DNA of 64,000 bases from an uncultured bacterium (GTDB taxonomy: Bacteria > Bacillota > Clostridia > Oscillospirales > Oscillospiraceae), in the NCBI GenBank assembly GCA_948469375.1, contig CAOKLO010000008.1, positions 1 to 64,000 on the forward strand. Reading direction: 5' to 3'. The position numbers and the translations under genes were made by a program. Of the stretch, positions 54,844 to 64,000 are shown in pieces; positions within the stretch are counted from its first letter, which is position 1, and each line of letters starts with the position of its first letter. Below the pieces are notes generated by a model that had not been told where the DNA came from, did no database searches, and saw only the letters and a list, made by a program, of their open reading frames with translations.

Positions 54844-57321
54844 ATGGGATATCAAGACGATTCCCTTTCCATTTCGGAACGAGTGGAAGATCTTTTGGCT
54901 CAAATGACTTTGGAGGAAAAGACAGCTCAGCTTTGCTGCTGTACACTTCCCGACAGCATAGACGATGCGACTATTGAAAAGCTGTTTGCCCACGGCATGG
55001 GCACCATGAATTATCTCAACTCCTCACTCACTGGGGACCATCAGAAAGACATTGATACCCTCCAGCGGATTCAAGACTACCTGATTCAAAATACCCGGCT
55101 GGGAGTTCCTGTCCTTGCACACAGCGAAGCCATTGCAGGTGCGCAGATCCCCGGCGCAACCACATTCCCTCAGTCCCTTGGCATGGCCGCCACATGGCAG
55201 CCGGAGTTGGCAGAGCGGATGGGCTCCGCCGTGAAGGAACAGCTGCTCAGTCATGGAATCTATGCCGCTCACTCTCCGCTGTTCGATCTAGGCCGTGATC
55301 CCCGTTGGGGTCGGATTGGCGAGACCTATGGCGAATCCCCGCTATTGGTTGCTCAAATGGGCACCTCCTTTGTAAAGGGGTTGCAGGGAAGTGACGAACT
55401 GATGGCAACCGCCAAGCATTTTATCTCTTACGGCAATTCCCTGGGCGGACGAAATGGCGGCCAGGCGGATATATCTGAGCGCACCCTGTTGGATGAATAC
55501 TGCCTGCCCTTTGAAGCTGTCATTCAGGAGGGCGGTGTCATGGCCGTTATGAACAGCTACGGAACGCTGAACGGAGAGCCTACCGTATCTTCGCGTTACC
55601 TGATGACGGAACTGCTTCGAGAAAGACTTGGCTTTGACGGCGTGGTCGTATCGGATTATGGCAGTGTAGAGCGAACATTCAATCGGTTTGGCACAGCGGA
55701 TTCCCGCATGGATGCCGCCGTTCAGTCTTTATATGCCGGTGTGGATGTGGATCAGCCGGACGGCATATGCTTCCGTGAGCTGACGAAAGCTGTGCAGACT
55801 GGATTGGTGGATGAGGTTCTGGTGGATCAGGCGGTTCGACGCATCCTTACCACGAAATTCCGGCTGGGGATGTTTGAATGCTGTGAACCCCGGGGAGATT
55901 TTAAGGCGTTGGTTTCTTCCACCCAGGTACGGGAACTCTCCCAATCAATCGCGGAGAAGTCCATAGTCCTTGCCAAAAATGACGGAACACTCCCGTTAAA
56001 GAAAGGCTTGGCCGTTGCCGTGATCGGCCCTACTGCGGATACTGTGCTGAATTTCTTCGGCGGGTATTCCAGTGTTGGCACGGTAAACGCTTCCAACCTG
56101 GATTTCAACCGTAGTGAACTGGATAATTTCCGAAAAATGATGCTGGAAATTTACACGACTCAGCATAAGGAAGAACTCTGCTCCAGGGGAATCGTCTGGG
56201 AGGATGCACCCACTCCCGATCAGGAAGATCAGATTCTGGAAATCGTTAAAGGGTCCTTTGCTAAACGAAGCAGCCGAAAGGTCTATCAAGGCCAAGAGGA
56301 TTTTCTGAAAAAGTATTATCCCCACAGCAAAACTGTACGGCAGGCCCTGAGTGACCTTCTGGGAGCGGAACATATCCCATATGCTCCTGGCTGCGGTGTG
56401 AAACTCCCCATCGAAGGCGGCATTGCGGACGCGGTTGCGGTTGCGCACAAGGCGGATGTAGTAATCGCCGTGGTGGGTGGCCAGGAAAGTATGCGTTCAG
56501 TGGATGCAACCTGCGGAGAAAACAAGGACAACACCAACCTGAACCTGGAAGCTCCACAGCGGGAACTAATGGAAGCTCTGTTTGCCACGGGAAAACCAGT
56601 AGTGACCGTCTTGGTAGATGGACGTCCCTTGGCAATTACGGAGGCGGACCGGCAAAGTTCTGCTGTACTCTATGCCTGGTTGCCTGGAGAATTCGGTGGT
56701 GAAGCCATTGCCAATGTCCTCACCGGCAAGGTCAATCCCAGCGGCAAGATGCCAGTTACGGTTCTCCGCCATGCGGGGCAGATTCCTATGCGCTATGATT
56801 TGCAGCCTCTTTTTGACGGACCCACTCATATGGCGGAATATTTAGATGGGCAGAGCAATACGCCGCTGTACCCCTTTGGGCATGGCTTATCCTACACCCA
56901 GTTTGCCTACAGCGATTTGTGGGTTACACCTCAGCTTGCTTGTGGAGAGACTTTGGAAATTACCTTCCGGGTGCAAAATATCGGCAGCGTTCCCGGTGAG
57001 GAAACTGCGCAGGTCTATTATCGGGATTGCCGCGCCTCCGTGGTTCGTCCCATGCGGCAGCTTGCGGCGTTCACACGGGTCAGTCTGAACCCGGGAGAAG
57101 AAAAGCTGGTACATATCTGGCTTGACACTCCGCAGATGGCATTCTACGGCCTGGATCAAAAGCTCTGCATAGAGCCTGGAAAACGAATTGTACAGGTTGC
57201 TTCTTCCTGTATGGATATTCGCCTCCAAGGAGAGACCGTTTTGATCGGTTCCCGCACCGAAGTGAATCGTCGCCGATTCTTTCCCCAGGTTGAGATTTTG
57301 CAGCAGGAGGGATTCCGATGA
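54844..57321 (+). CDS. GH3 beta-glycosidase (xylosidase/glucosidase type)
   Basis: Seen: N-terminal barrel with LGVPVLAHSEAIAGAQIPGATTFPQSLG, RDPRWGRIGETYGES, TAKHFISYGNSLGGRNGG and nucleophile Asp271 in VVVSDYGS; C-terminal alpha/beta sandwich (ALRELTS-type end and VDGRPLAITEADR); fibronectin-III tail (LSYTQFAYSDL). 825 residues after choosing ATG 54844, which has AAAGGAG at eight bases; the frame is open upstream but has no ribosome site. No signal peptide. Removes terminal beta-xylosyl, glucosyl or uronyl residues; exact specificity unknown. Confidence 0.9.
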   Translation: MGYQDDSLSISERVEDLLAQMTLEEKTAQLCCCTLPDSIDDATIEKLFAHGMGTMNYLNSSLTGDHQKDIDTLQRIQDYLIQNTRLGVPVLAHSEAIAGAQIPGATTFPQSLGMAATWQPELAERMGSAVKEQLLSHGIYAAHSPLFDLGRDPRWGRIGETYGESPLLVAQMGTSFVKGLQGSDELMATAKHFISYGNSLGGRNGGQADISERTLLDEYCLPFEAVIQEGGVMAVMNSYGTLNGEPTVSSRYLMTELLRERLGFDGVVVSDYGSVERTFNRFGTADSRMDAAVQSLYAGVDVDQPDGICFRELTKAVQTGLVDEVLVDQAVRRILTTKFRLGMFECCEPRGDFKALVSSTQVRELSQSIAEKSIVLAKNDGTLPLKKGLAVAVIGPTADTVLNFFGGYSSVGTVNASNLDFNRSELDNFRKMMLEIYTTQHKEELCSRGIVWEDAPTPDQEDQILEIVKGSFAKRSSRKVYQGQEDFLKKYYPHSKTVRQALSDLLGAEHIPYAPGCGVKLPIEGGIADAVAVAHKADVVIAVVGGQESMRSVDATCGENKDNTNLNLEAPQRELMEALFATGKPVVTVLVDGRPLAITEADRQSSAVLYAWLPGEFGGEAIANVLTGKVNPSGKMPVTVLRHAGQIPMRYDLQPLFDGPTHMAEYLDGQSNTPLYPFGHGLSYTQFAYSDLWVTPQLACGETLEITFRVQNIGSVPGEETAQVYYRDCRASVVRPMRQLAAFTRVSLNPGEEKLVHIWLDTPQMAFYGLDQKLCIEPGKRIVQVASSCMDIRLQGETVLIGSRTEVNRRRFFPQVEILQQEGFR

Positions 57322-58031
57322 GGTTTAAGAGTTTAGATTGGTTAGAAAACTGCAAATCGTATATTCTTGTCAATTTGCTGACCACCCTGGGCGCCTTGCC
57401 ATTCGCCATCGGGGTGGGGGCCGCAATCATTTTGCGAAGCGTTTTGCTCTTGCTTTTTGCCTGTATTTTGGGAGGCTGCTGTTTCGGGCCTGTGCTTTCC
57501 GGGATGATTGACTGTATATTACGGAAATTCCGCCACTGCCAGGATGACTGGTGGGCCAGTTACCGCCGGGCATGGAAGCAGAACTGGAAAAGTTCCCTCA
57601 TCCCCGGAATTCTGCTGTGCTTGTTCTGGGGGTTCCTCGGATTTATGGGGCTCCAAATGTACTGGACAACTGGAACCATTCCGTTCATCACCATCCTTTT
57701 GATTCTGATCAGCGCAATTTTGGCGGTGATCCTATTCTCTGTTTACTGGGTGCAGATGGTTTTATTTCAGCAGAGCAGTATCATCACGCTGCGCAACTGT
57801 CTGATTTTTGGAGCGTCCCATTTTCCAAGCTGCCTAATCAGCGCATTGATGCAAATTGCATGGGGCGTGCTCCTATTCTGTGGAGCCCCGTGGTCGATTC
57901 AGCTGATCCCGATTCTGGGGTTCTGCCTGATTCTCTACTGGTCCATGAAAATTCTCTACCCCCATCTGAACCAGGATTTCAGAATTGAGGAACTGATTGC
58001 AGAGCGTTTTCCGGAACAAATGATACCATAA
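57318..58031 (+). CDS. DUF624-like multipass membrane protein
   Basis: Seen: five to six hydrophobic helices (ILVNLLTTLGALPFAIGVGAAI, VLLLLFACILGGCCFGPVL, IPGILLCLFWGFLGFMGLQM, ITILLILISAILAVILFSVYWV, SCLISALMQIAWGVLL). The FGPVLSGM start and W-rich loop (CQDDWWASYRRAWKQNW) match DUF624/YesL proteins, which accompany carbohydrate ABC loci without known activity. Starts inside the GH3 stop region (four-base overlap), so translated together with it. Confidence 0.78.
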   Translation: MRFKSLDWLENCKSYILVNLLTTLGALPFAIGVGAAIILRSVLLLLFACILGGCCFGPVLSGMIDCILRKFRHCQDDWWASYRRAWKQNWKSSLIPGILLCLFWGFLGFMGLQMYWTTGTIPFITILLILISAILAVILFSVYWVQMVLFQQSSIITLRNCLIFGASHFPSCLISALMQIAWGVLLFCGAPWSIQLIPILGFCLILYWSMKILYPHLNQDFRIEELIAERFPEQMIP

Positions 58032-58053
58032 TTCCCTTTCAACTTTCAATATG

Positions 58054-58099
58054 AATTGCCGCCGCTGAGTTCTGGAAACAACAGCGGCGGCAATTTTAT
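58054..58099. terminator. Bidirectional terminator
   Basis: AATTGCCGCCGCTG pairs perfectly with CAGCGGCGGCAATT over a 14-base loop and is followed by TTTTAT, between the convergent DUF624-like and GH2 genes. Confidence 0.85.
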
Positions 58100-58110
58100 A
58101 TATCCTGTTC

Positions 58111-60315
58111 CTACACGGGCTTTTTGATCGTCCTTAGCTTTTTATTGAGTTCCTTTGCATAATCCTCAGAGAATTCCGTCCTTCTGCTATTGATGATTCG
58201 CAGGAGAGGAATCGGAGCCAGTTTAGCGGACACACATTCCTCGTAAATCTCGGGGGCCTCCTTTTCCAGCAAGGCCGTTACATTGGGATCGGCCATCAAT
58301 TCCTTCATGCTGACCATGATGGAGTAACGATCCGCAGGGAACAAATCGTCTTCGCTCTGCTCCGGAGTAAACCAATTCCGAACATTGTACTCCGGGTTGG
58401 GGTCTACATAGACATAGGACTTTTCCGGCTCGGTAACGCCAGTCAGCACGATTTCATCTTCACAGGTCCCACTGACAGCCCGCAGGGTGTTCTCACCCAG
58501 CCGCATGGGCACAGCCTCAAAAGTAAATACAGGCCCGTCCTGCGCCAGTGTGCGGAACAGTTCTCCGTTCAGATAAAGCTGTACTTTCTTCTGATTGGAA
58601 TAAACCTTGACGGTCGTTTCCTCGCCACAGCGCTTTGCAAAGCGGCGTCCGCCGATGTGGACGAATGCGTCCTCGCTCCAGCAGGCTTTGTAATAGTAGA
58701 AAGCATCTTTTTTGAGTTTGCGGTCAAATGTCACCAGGCCCTTGCAGTTTTTCCCCTTTGTCCCGCCTTCATTGCGCAGTGCGGAGCCGAAATCAAACAT
58801 ATTCCACACAAAAGTGCCCCAGATGAAATCCCTGCTGCGAATCTTAGGGTAAACCGTCTCATGAAAGAGGGCCTGAAAGTCCTCGCTGTAGTCTTTCCGC
58901 TTGGGAGTGGCGGAATGGAGCGCGGGATTGCCGTCTACACCGTATTCGCTGATGCCCAGAGGAATTTGGGGATTCTCCGTATGGAACTGATCCAGGAAAG
59001 GATCATAGTCCGACATCTCATGATGATACCAGCCAAAATAGACATTGTAACCGATAATGTCCGGGATGAAATTGAGCTGGCTGCTGAACTTTACGCTGAA
59101 CAGATTTGCGGACGTGGTGTAGCGGGAGGTGTCCAGTGACTTAGTGTGGGTGTTCAGCTCCTCTGTCTTACTGTACAACTCCAGGCTCTCGCCGTACATA
59201 GATATCTCGTTCTGGATGCCCCAGCAGAAGATGGACGGGTGATGCTTACTTTGGAGAATCAGCTCTGTCATCTGCTGTTTAGCATTTTCCACGACCGCCT
59301 TATTCCCATCCGGCATACCCAGCATAGGGATTTCCGCCCAGACGAGCAGACCGTTTTTGTCGCACAAATCGTAGAAATATTGCGGATGCTGGTAGTGGGA
59401 CAGCCGCACAGCATTGGCACCGACCTCCATAATCAGTTCCATATCGTCGTCAAGCTGCGCATTAGTGGGGCCGTTGCCCATCTGGTCCCGGTCCTGGTGT
59501 TTGGCAACACCATTGATCTTTATGTGTTTCCCGTTCAGGAAAAAGCCGCCATCTGGGGTGATTTTACAGTCCCGGAATCCACAGTTCAGAGAAACCTGAT
59601 CCTGGCATACATCATTTACGTACAACTCCCCGCGAATTGTGTACAGATACGGATCTTTTCTGCCGTTCCACAGATGGGGGTTGGTAATCTGCATCAGAAC
59701 GTCAGGATTTTCGGGGCAGGCTTCGGCCTGAGCAACCGTTTGATCGCCGTCCAGCAGGGAGTACACGATCTTGCCTTCTCCAACCACTCGGGCCCTTGCA
59801 TGAACCGTTCCGTCTGCATGGGTTTCCACTTCCAAACCGCTGGAACCGGAGTATAGCAGATCAAAGTGATTTATGCCGGTGGAAATCAGTGTCACATCCC
59901 GGTATATGCCGCCGTATCTGTTGAAATCGCCGCCGAAGGGGTTGCTGTCTTCATACTTTTTGTTGTCGGCAAAAACAGTGAGGATATTTTCTCCCTTGCA
60001 CAGAGCATCGGTGAGTTCAAAACGGAAACAGCTATAACCACCGCGATGTGTGCCGATGTACTGTCCGTTGAGCCACACTTTGCAAATTTCGCCAACGGCA
60101 CCGAATTCCACAAACACCTTCTCACCGCTGATATCTTCCCCCCGGAAGCTGTACTGGTACACGCAGTATCCGGTTTTCGCGGGATCATCCTTATTCCAGA
60201 CATGGGGAATGGAAACGGTTTCCATGGTTTCCGGCAGTACGGGCATCGACTCGCCCTCTACGGCCGCCGTTATGCCAAAACGCCAGCCGTCCTTCAATAA
60301 AATGATATCTCTCAT
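58111..60315 (-). CDS. GH2 glycoside hydrolase, copy 2
   Basis: Same architecture as the copy at 50077 (734 residues). Acid/base Glu370 in WGIQNEIS, nucleophile Glu457 in GISEYGVDG, Asn523-x-Lys525 before LVTFDRK, and the substrate loop SHYQHPQYFYDLCD. Sequence divergence between copies (for example SIFCWGIQNE against AICFWGIANE) suggests different substrates rather than a recent duplication. No signal peptide. Follows the esterase gene by 12 bases, so one operon with the transporter. Confidence 0.9.
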   Translation of the reverse strand: MRDIILLKDGWRFGITAAVEGESMPVLPETMETVSIPHVWNKDDPAKTGYCVYQYSFRGEDISGEKVFVEFGAVGEICKVWLNGQYIGTHRGGYSCFRFELTDALCKGENILTVFADNKKYEDSNPFGGDFNRYGGIYRDVTLISTGINHFDLLYSGSSGLEVETHADGTVHARARVVGEGKIVYSLLDGDQTVAQAEACPENPDVLMQITNPHLWNGRKDPYLYTIRGELYVNDVCQDQVSLNCGFRDCKITPDGGFFLNGKHIKINGVAKHQDRDQMGNGPTNAQLDDDMELIMEVGANAVRLSHYQHPQYFYDLCDKNGLLVWAEIPMLGMPDGNKAVVENAKQQMTELILQSKHHPSIFCWGIQNEISMYGESLELYSKTEELNTHTKSLDTSRYTTSANLFSVKFSSQLNFIPDIIGYNVYFGWYHHEMSDYDPFLDQFHTENPQIPLGISEYGVDGNPALHSATPKRKDYSEDFQALFHETVYPKIRSRDFIWGTFVWNMFDFGSALRNEGGTKGKNCKGLVTFDRKLKKDAFYYYKACWSEDAFVHIGGRRFAKRCGEETTVKVYSNQKKVQLYLNGELFRTLAQDGPVFTFEAVPMRLGENTLRAVSGTCEDEIVLTGVTEPEKSYVYVDPNPEYNVRNWFTPEQSEDDLFPADRYSIMVSMKELMADPNVTALLEKEAPEIYEECVSAKLAPIPLLRIINSRRTEFSEDYAKELNKKLRTIKKPV

Positions 60316-60327
60316 GATTTCCTCCTC

Positions 60328-61671
60328 TTACCAACCGGTGACGGTGCGGTCTTTGATCAGGGATTCCGGTGAGAGCGATGCCATCTGGGTCGTCCCATCC
60401 GAAAAGTGGAGAACCGCCCGATCTTGATTCCCGCTGTTCCACTGCGGAAGCCCTGCACCGTTGGGATCGCCCGTCGCGGCAAAATTCACTAAATACTTTG
60501 TCATCTGCTCCGCCAGGATTTTGTCTCGCTCCGTAATCGGCCTCCAGGAATCCTGAATCGTGCCGAACCAGTACCACAGATCTGCGCTGTGGAAAGCGCC
60601 GGACTGATCGCCGGGAAGCTGCCTGCTGAAAAAGTAGCCGTAGGCGGGGATTTCCTGCATTGTCAGCCATTCCTGAACATCTTCCTGCATGGGTACTGTC
60701 GCCATATCGTCGCTATTGGAGCCGATCAGATAGGAAATCTTCAGCTGCTCTCCGGCTTCCATCACTTCATGGAAACTCTTAGGCAGTGCCTTACCATCCA
60801 CGACAAAGCCGCAGGAGGCCCTGTTTTTCATAAAATCCTTTGCCAGCATCTGTCCGAAGGCCTCCATCAGCGCCGGGGCTGGCAGCGCTCTTGCTTCCTC
60901 AATGGTATGTGCCCCGGCATTGTGGAATACGGTCCACCAAAAATCATAGAACGTGTCCATGGGGACGTCCGCCTCCGCCCATCGCACGCGGCCCCCGCCG
61001 CTGGAAAGGACGGCCCGGTTCACGAGACCCTTGGCAGCCGGGGACGAAACAAGGTGCTGTACGCTCATCGCGCCCGCAGACTGGCCCATAACGGTCACAT
61101 TGCCCGGGTCACCGCCAAAGGCGGCAATATTCTCATGAACCCATTGCAAAGCTGCCAGCTGATCATAAAAGCCATAGTTTCCGGTGTGACCGACTTCTTC
61201 CGCCAGCTCCGGCAGGCACAAATAGCCAAATGGGCCCAGACGGTAATTGATTGTTACCGCCACGACTCCCAGCTCCGGCCATGCCGGATTGCGGAAACAC
61301 AGTTCATCGCTGCTGCCTCCCAGGAAAGCGCCTCCGTGGATGTAAACGATAACAGGTGCTTTTTCCACAGACGCCGGAGCAAATACGTTCAGCATCAGGC
61401 AGTCTTCGCTATAAGTGAAAGGGATATCTTTTCTGAATTCGTTATAGTAAAATGGGCGACCGGAGTTCTGTTCGGGACGGTACGTTCTGTCCTGAATGCA
61501 GGCATCCCCGAATTGGGTGGCCTGATATACACCGTCCCAGTGGTGGACGACCTGGGGATATTCCCAGCGCCCAGCCGTGGCATACCGAATCCCCCGATAG
61601 GTGGCAACCCCGTTTTCCGTGAGCAGCCCGGCAATTTTGCCGCAAGGAGTTTCGCAAACACACTTATCCAT
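60328..61671 (-). CDS. Type-B carboxylesterase
   Basis: Seen: oxyanion motif YIHGGAF (113-115), nucleophile elbow MGQSAGA (Ser198), catalytic-His segment HSADLWYWFG (His361), and the SEDCLMLNVF sequence typical of the esterase B family (PNB esterase group). 447 residues, shorter than the usual 490-500 but with all catalytic pieces. Intracellular. In an operon with a glycosidase and a transporter, it may remove acyl or methyl ester groups from the imported glycoside. Confidence 0.88.
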   Translation of the reverse strand: MDKCVCETPCGKIAGLLTENGVATYRGIRYATAGRWEYPQVVHHWDGVYQATQFGDACIQDRTYRPEQNSGRPFYYNEFRKDIPFTYSEDCLMLNVFAPASVEKAPVIVYIHGGAFLGGSSDELCFRNPAWPELGVVAVTINYRLGPFGYLCLPELAEEVGHTGNYGFYDQLAALQWVHENIAAFGGDPGNVTVMGQSAGAMSVQHLVSSPAAKGLVNRAVLSSGGGRVRWAEADVPMDTFYDFWWTVFHNAGAHTIEEARALPAPALMEAFGQMLAKDFMKNRASCGFVVDGKALPKSFHEVMEAGEQLKISYLIGSNSDDMATVPMQEDVQEWLTMQEIPAYGYFFSRQLPGDQSGAFHSADLWYWFGTIQDSWRPITERDKILAEQMTKYLVNFAATGDPNGAGLPQWNSGNQDRAVLHFSDGTTQMASLSPESLIKDRTVTGW

Positions 61672-61688
61672 AAAGTCCTCCTTATTTT

Positions 61689-61719
61689 ATCAGCCCACAG
61701 CAACTTGCTGTGGGCTGAT
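61689..61719 (-). terminator. Intergenic hairpin between solute-binding and esterase genes
   Basis: ATCAGCCCACAGCAA pairs perfectly with TTGCTGTGGGCTGAT, leaving one base in the middle, with no T-tract on the transcribed strand. This is the usual position for a hairpin that stabilises the solute-binding mRNA and lets it exceed its neighbours. Confidence 0.6.
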
Positions 61720-61735
61720 ATTTGATCGCTGCTAA

Positions 61736-63388
61736 TCAGCGGTTCTGGTACGCATTGTAGGCTTTCTGCATACACTCAGTGGCATAGGGCAGATCCATGC
61801 CATTCAGCGTGTTCATGTAGGTATCCCAGTCGGAATCCAGATTGGCCTGACCGGTGATGAATTTAATATACATCTCCTGAACATAGGTCTTGACTTCGTT
61901 GAGAATCATGCGGTATTCGTCGGCGTCTTCCTGCGCCACAACCAGCTTGGGCAGGTTCGCACCGGAATCCAGACTCTGCCACAGGGTACGGGCCTCGCCC
62001 TGTTCAGGCAGGGTGATATTCATCTGGATATAAGCGTCGTTATCCATGGCGTTCACGAAGCCGTAGACAGGCAGGGCATAGTCCAGAATGGCCTCCGAAG
62101 CGGACCTTCCATCGGGGCTGTTCATGATTTTGTCAGTGAAGGTCTTCTTGCCGTTTTCCACCGTGTAACTTTCACCCTCAATGCCCCAGGATATCAAATT
62201 GCCGCCTTCCTCAGAGTAGAAGTAGTCCAGAACCTGAGTTGCCAAAACGGGGTCGGCGCAGCTGCTGGTGATAGCAGCCTGCACACTGGTGTGGGCTACG
62301 CCGCCCTCCAGCACATAAGAGGAAGTGTCACCCGCGTTGAGTACGGGCCATGCCACGCCGGTCAGCTTGAAATCGGGATTGTTGGGCCGGGTGTTTTCCG
62401 TGATACTGCGGATACCGCTGCCGATTGCCATGGTGGCCACGGCGCTGGTGCCGTCCGCAATTTTCGCGTTCAGGGCCTTGTTGTCATTGGACATAAATTC
62501 GGGGTCGATCAGGCCGGCATTATACCACTCAGCCAGCTTTGCCAGATATGCCTTGAAGTTCTCAGTGGCGGGGCCATAGACGACCTGGCCGTTGTCACCC
62601 AGGCAGAACTCGGTGCGTGTATTGTAAGCGGGCAGCAACTCTCTGAACCAGACTTCGCCAACATAGCTCTTGCTTGCGGTCAACGGATAGGACACATTGG
62701 GGTCCTTTTCCTTCAGCGTGGTCATCACATTGGTCCACTCGTCAACGGTTTTGGGCAGCTCCAAACCGTATTTTGCCAGCAGGTCCTCACGGAACACAGG
62801 GCCAGAAGAAAGCGGGATGCTGACATTGAACGTGTAAAACGCCTGGTATTTACCCTCGTCGGAGCGGACCTCCTTCGGATAACTGGGATCTCGCTCCAGC
62901 ACCTTCAGATAATTGGGGGCGTACTGACGGATCAGGCCGTCCATGTCGATCAGGATGCCGCTGTCAATCAGCTCGGACAAGCCCATTGCCGCAGTAGAGA
63001 ATTCCCACACGATGATGTCGGGATATTTGCCGGAGCCAATCATCAGGTTGAACTGGTCCGCTTCGCCGCCGGTGGTGGGATGAACAAACTCCAGTTCAAC
63101 GCCCAGCCTCTCCGCGGCGGCCTGGAACGCTGCCACACGGCCATAATCCCCGATAACGCCAGAGGAATTGTCGCGGATGTAAACGCTCAGGGTTTTCTTT
63201 TCGGTGGTCAGGGGATAGGTCGCTTCTTGCGGCGTGACGTCCTCGTTTCCAGACACATCAGGAGCGGAGGTGTTGTTTCCCTCGGGACTGCCGGAGCTTG
63301 TGGTGTCTCCCGTTCCGCCGCAGGCGGCCAGACTGAGGATCATCAGAGTGGCCAGCAGCAGGGAAAGGATTCGTTTGCCTTTTTTCAT
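61736..63388 (-). CDS. Extracellular solute-binding lipoprotein of a carbohydrate ABC transporter
   Basis: Seen: lipobox LAAC with Cys23, Gly/Ser/Thr linker, then a large periplasmic-binding-type fold (550 residues) of the LplA-like sugar-binding group (VEFVHPTTGGEADQFNLMIGSGKYPDIIVW, TKVQ-like binding hinge). ATG 63388 has AAGGAG at ten bases; a TTG at 63397 is possible. Such large binding proteins carry oligosaccharides. Partner permease follows in transcription order from outside the window. Confidence 0.9.
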   Translation of the reverse strand: MKKGKRILSLLLATLMILSLAACGGTGDTTSSGSPEGNNTSAPDVSGNEDVTPQEATYPLTTEKKTLSVYIRDNSSGVIGDYGRVAAFQAAAERLGVELEFVHPTTGGEADQFNLMIGSGKYPDIIVWEFSTAAMGLSELIDSGILIDMDGLIRQYAPNYLKVLERDPSYPKEVRSDEGKYQAFYTFNVSIPLSSGPVFREDLLAKYGLELPKTVDEWTNVMTTLKEKDPNVSYPLTASKSYVGEVWFRELLPAYNTRTEFCLGDNGQVVYGPATENFKAYLAKLAEWYNAGLIDPEFMSNDNKALNAKIADGTSAVATMAIGSGIRSITENTRPNNPDFKLTGVAWPVLNAGDTSSYVLEGGVAHTSVQAAITSSCADPVLATQVLDYFYSEEGGNLISWGIEGESYTVENGKKTFTDKIMNSPDGRSASEAILDYALPVYGFVNAMDNDAYIQMNITLPEQGEARTLWQSLDSGANLPKLVVAQEDADEYRMILNEVKTYVQEMYIKFITGQANLDSDWDTYMNTLNGMDLPYATECMQKAYNAYQNR

Positions 63389-63510
63389 TCTGTTCAATCT
63401 CCTTCTTATTATTTTGTGCGTCGCTGCGCTTTGGTAATGCTATCATACTGGATGGATTCAGAAATGTATATCTGTAATTCTTTGCTTTTGTGTGCAGTTT
63501 CTGCGCCACC

Positions 63511-63539
63511 GCACCCTGCAATTTATTGGATGAGGGTGC
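63511..63539 (-). promoter_or_regulatory. Small stem-loop between permease and binding-protein genes
   Basis: GCACCCT and AGGGTGC are separated by 15 bases in the 167-base gap between the two ABC genes (63389-63555). It may modulate relative expression; no promoter of note was seen in the gap. Confidence 0.35.
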
Positions 63540-63555
63540 AAAAACTACTTTCGGG

Positions 63556-64000
63556 TTACCCCTTGACGGAACCAACCATCACGCCCTTGGTGAAATAGCG
63601 TTGGAGGAAGGGGTACAGGCAGAGAATGGGCAGGGTAGAAACAACGATGGTAGCGTATTTGATGGCGTCGGCCATTTCCTGAGTCAACGCCGCGCCCTCA
63701 GACATGGCGGCACTTGCGCTGGACAGAACGATTTCACGGGTGATCAATGCAAGAGGGAGTAAATCGCGCCGATTGGGCAGGTAAAGCAATGCGTTCATCC
63801 ATCCGTTCCAATGGCTGACCCCGTAGAACAAGGTCATAACAGCCAGGGTGGTTGCGCTGACCGGCAGGAAAATGCGGGTGAAGATCGTCCAGTGATTCGC
63901 ACCATCCAGCTTTGCGGACTCTTCCAGAGCGTAAGGAACAGATTCAAAATTAGTCCGCATAATTACAAAGTTGAACACCGACACCAGGCCCGGCAGGATG
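63556..64000 (-). CDS. Carbohydrate ABC transporter permease (5'-truncated by the window end)
   Basis: Seen: the EAA loop EESAKLDGANHWTIFTRIFLPVS and helices ATTLAVMTLFYGVSHW and IVVSTLPILCLYPFLQRYF with the end GVMVGSVKG, which is the LplC-type inner-membrane permease of sugar importers. The gene continues beyond base 64000. The partner ATP-binding subunit and second permease are not in view. Feeds the same uptake system as the lipoprotein. Confidence 0.9.
   Translation of the reverse strand, partial: ILPGLVSVFNFVIMRTNFESVPYALEESAKLDGANHWTIFTRIFLPVSATTLAVMTLFYGVSHWNGWMNALLYLPNRRDLLPLALITREIVLSSASAAMSEGAALTQEMADAIKYATIVVSTLPILCLYPFLQRYFTKGVMVGSVKG

Noticed and set aside
1-64000. CRISPR array, tRNA or rRNA genes
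   Set aside because: No regular short repeats with unique spacers, no cloverleaf and no rRNA-like block found; the T-arm-like piece near 20940 is part of a hairpin.

Overview
The window comes from a GC-rich Firmicute, most likely a gut Clostridia of the Oscillospiraceae type. This is inferred from Gram-positive surface proteins (sortase, LPxTG-type protein, lipoprotein ABC transport), strong AGGAGG ribosome sites, frequent TTG/GTG starts and the gene families present; no rRNA or tRNA gene is in view to fix the taxon.

Region 1 (1-42.8 kb) looks like a large conjugative or plasmid-like integrated element. It opens with a surface and conjugation-accessory module: a membrane-anchored secreted protein, a sortase, a CHAP/NlpC-like amidase, a 2422-residue thioester/SpaA-repeat adhesin, an HD-GYP phosphodiesterase and a C39-like peptidase. 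A small host-like cargo patch (GNAT, zinc ribbon, two anchored alpha/beta hydrolases with a divergent TetR) is embedded in it. Next comes a DNA-metabolism and regulation core: DUF3268 zinc-finger protein, two sigma-70-like factors, SSB behind a structured leader, a DUF932 protein and several conserved unknowns. A RelBE-like pair lies upstream, a Phd/VapC pair lies inside, and a Phd/ParE-like pair follows at 38.4-39.0 kb. Between the last two lies a run of proteins I do not recognise (27.7-38.3 kb), including a coupled 715/846-residue pair. The element ends with an HTH plus sigma pair, a SLOG protein, an XRE regulator and a ParM/ParR-like partition operon. No integrase, relaxase or type IV secretion gene is visible, so the element must continue upstream of base 1 if it is conjugative.

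Region 2 (42.8-43.7 kb) holds an orphan OmpR-type response regulator in more AT-rich DNA, followed by two terminator-like hairpins. This is the likeliest junction of element and chromosome.

Region 3 (43.7-64 kb) is a glycan and uronate catabolism locus: mannonate oxidoreductase (uxuB-like SDR), mannonate dehydratase (uxuA), a HAD hydrolase, two GH3 enzymes, two GH2 enzymes, a type-B carboxylesterase, a membrane-bound AraC-type sensor regulator, a small DUF624-like membrane protein, a solute-binding lipoprotein and the start of its ABC permease. Together they suggest import and deconjugation of a (possibly acylated) beta-glucuronide-containing glycan and routing of the uronate towards 2-keto-3-deoxygluconate. 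An insertion sequence whose transposase carries an in-frame amber codon sits between uxuB and uxuA.
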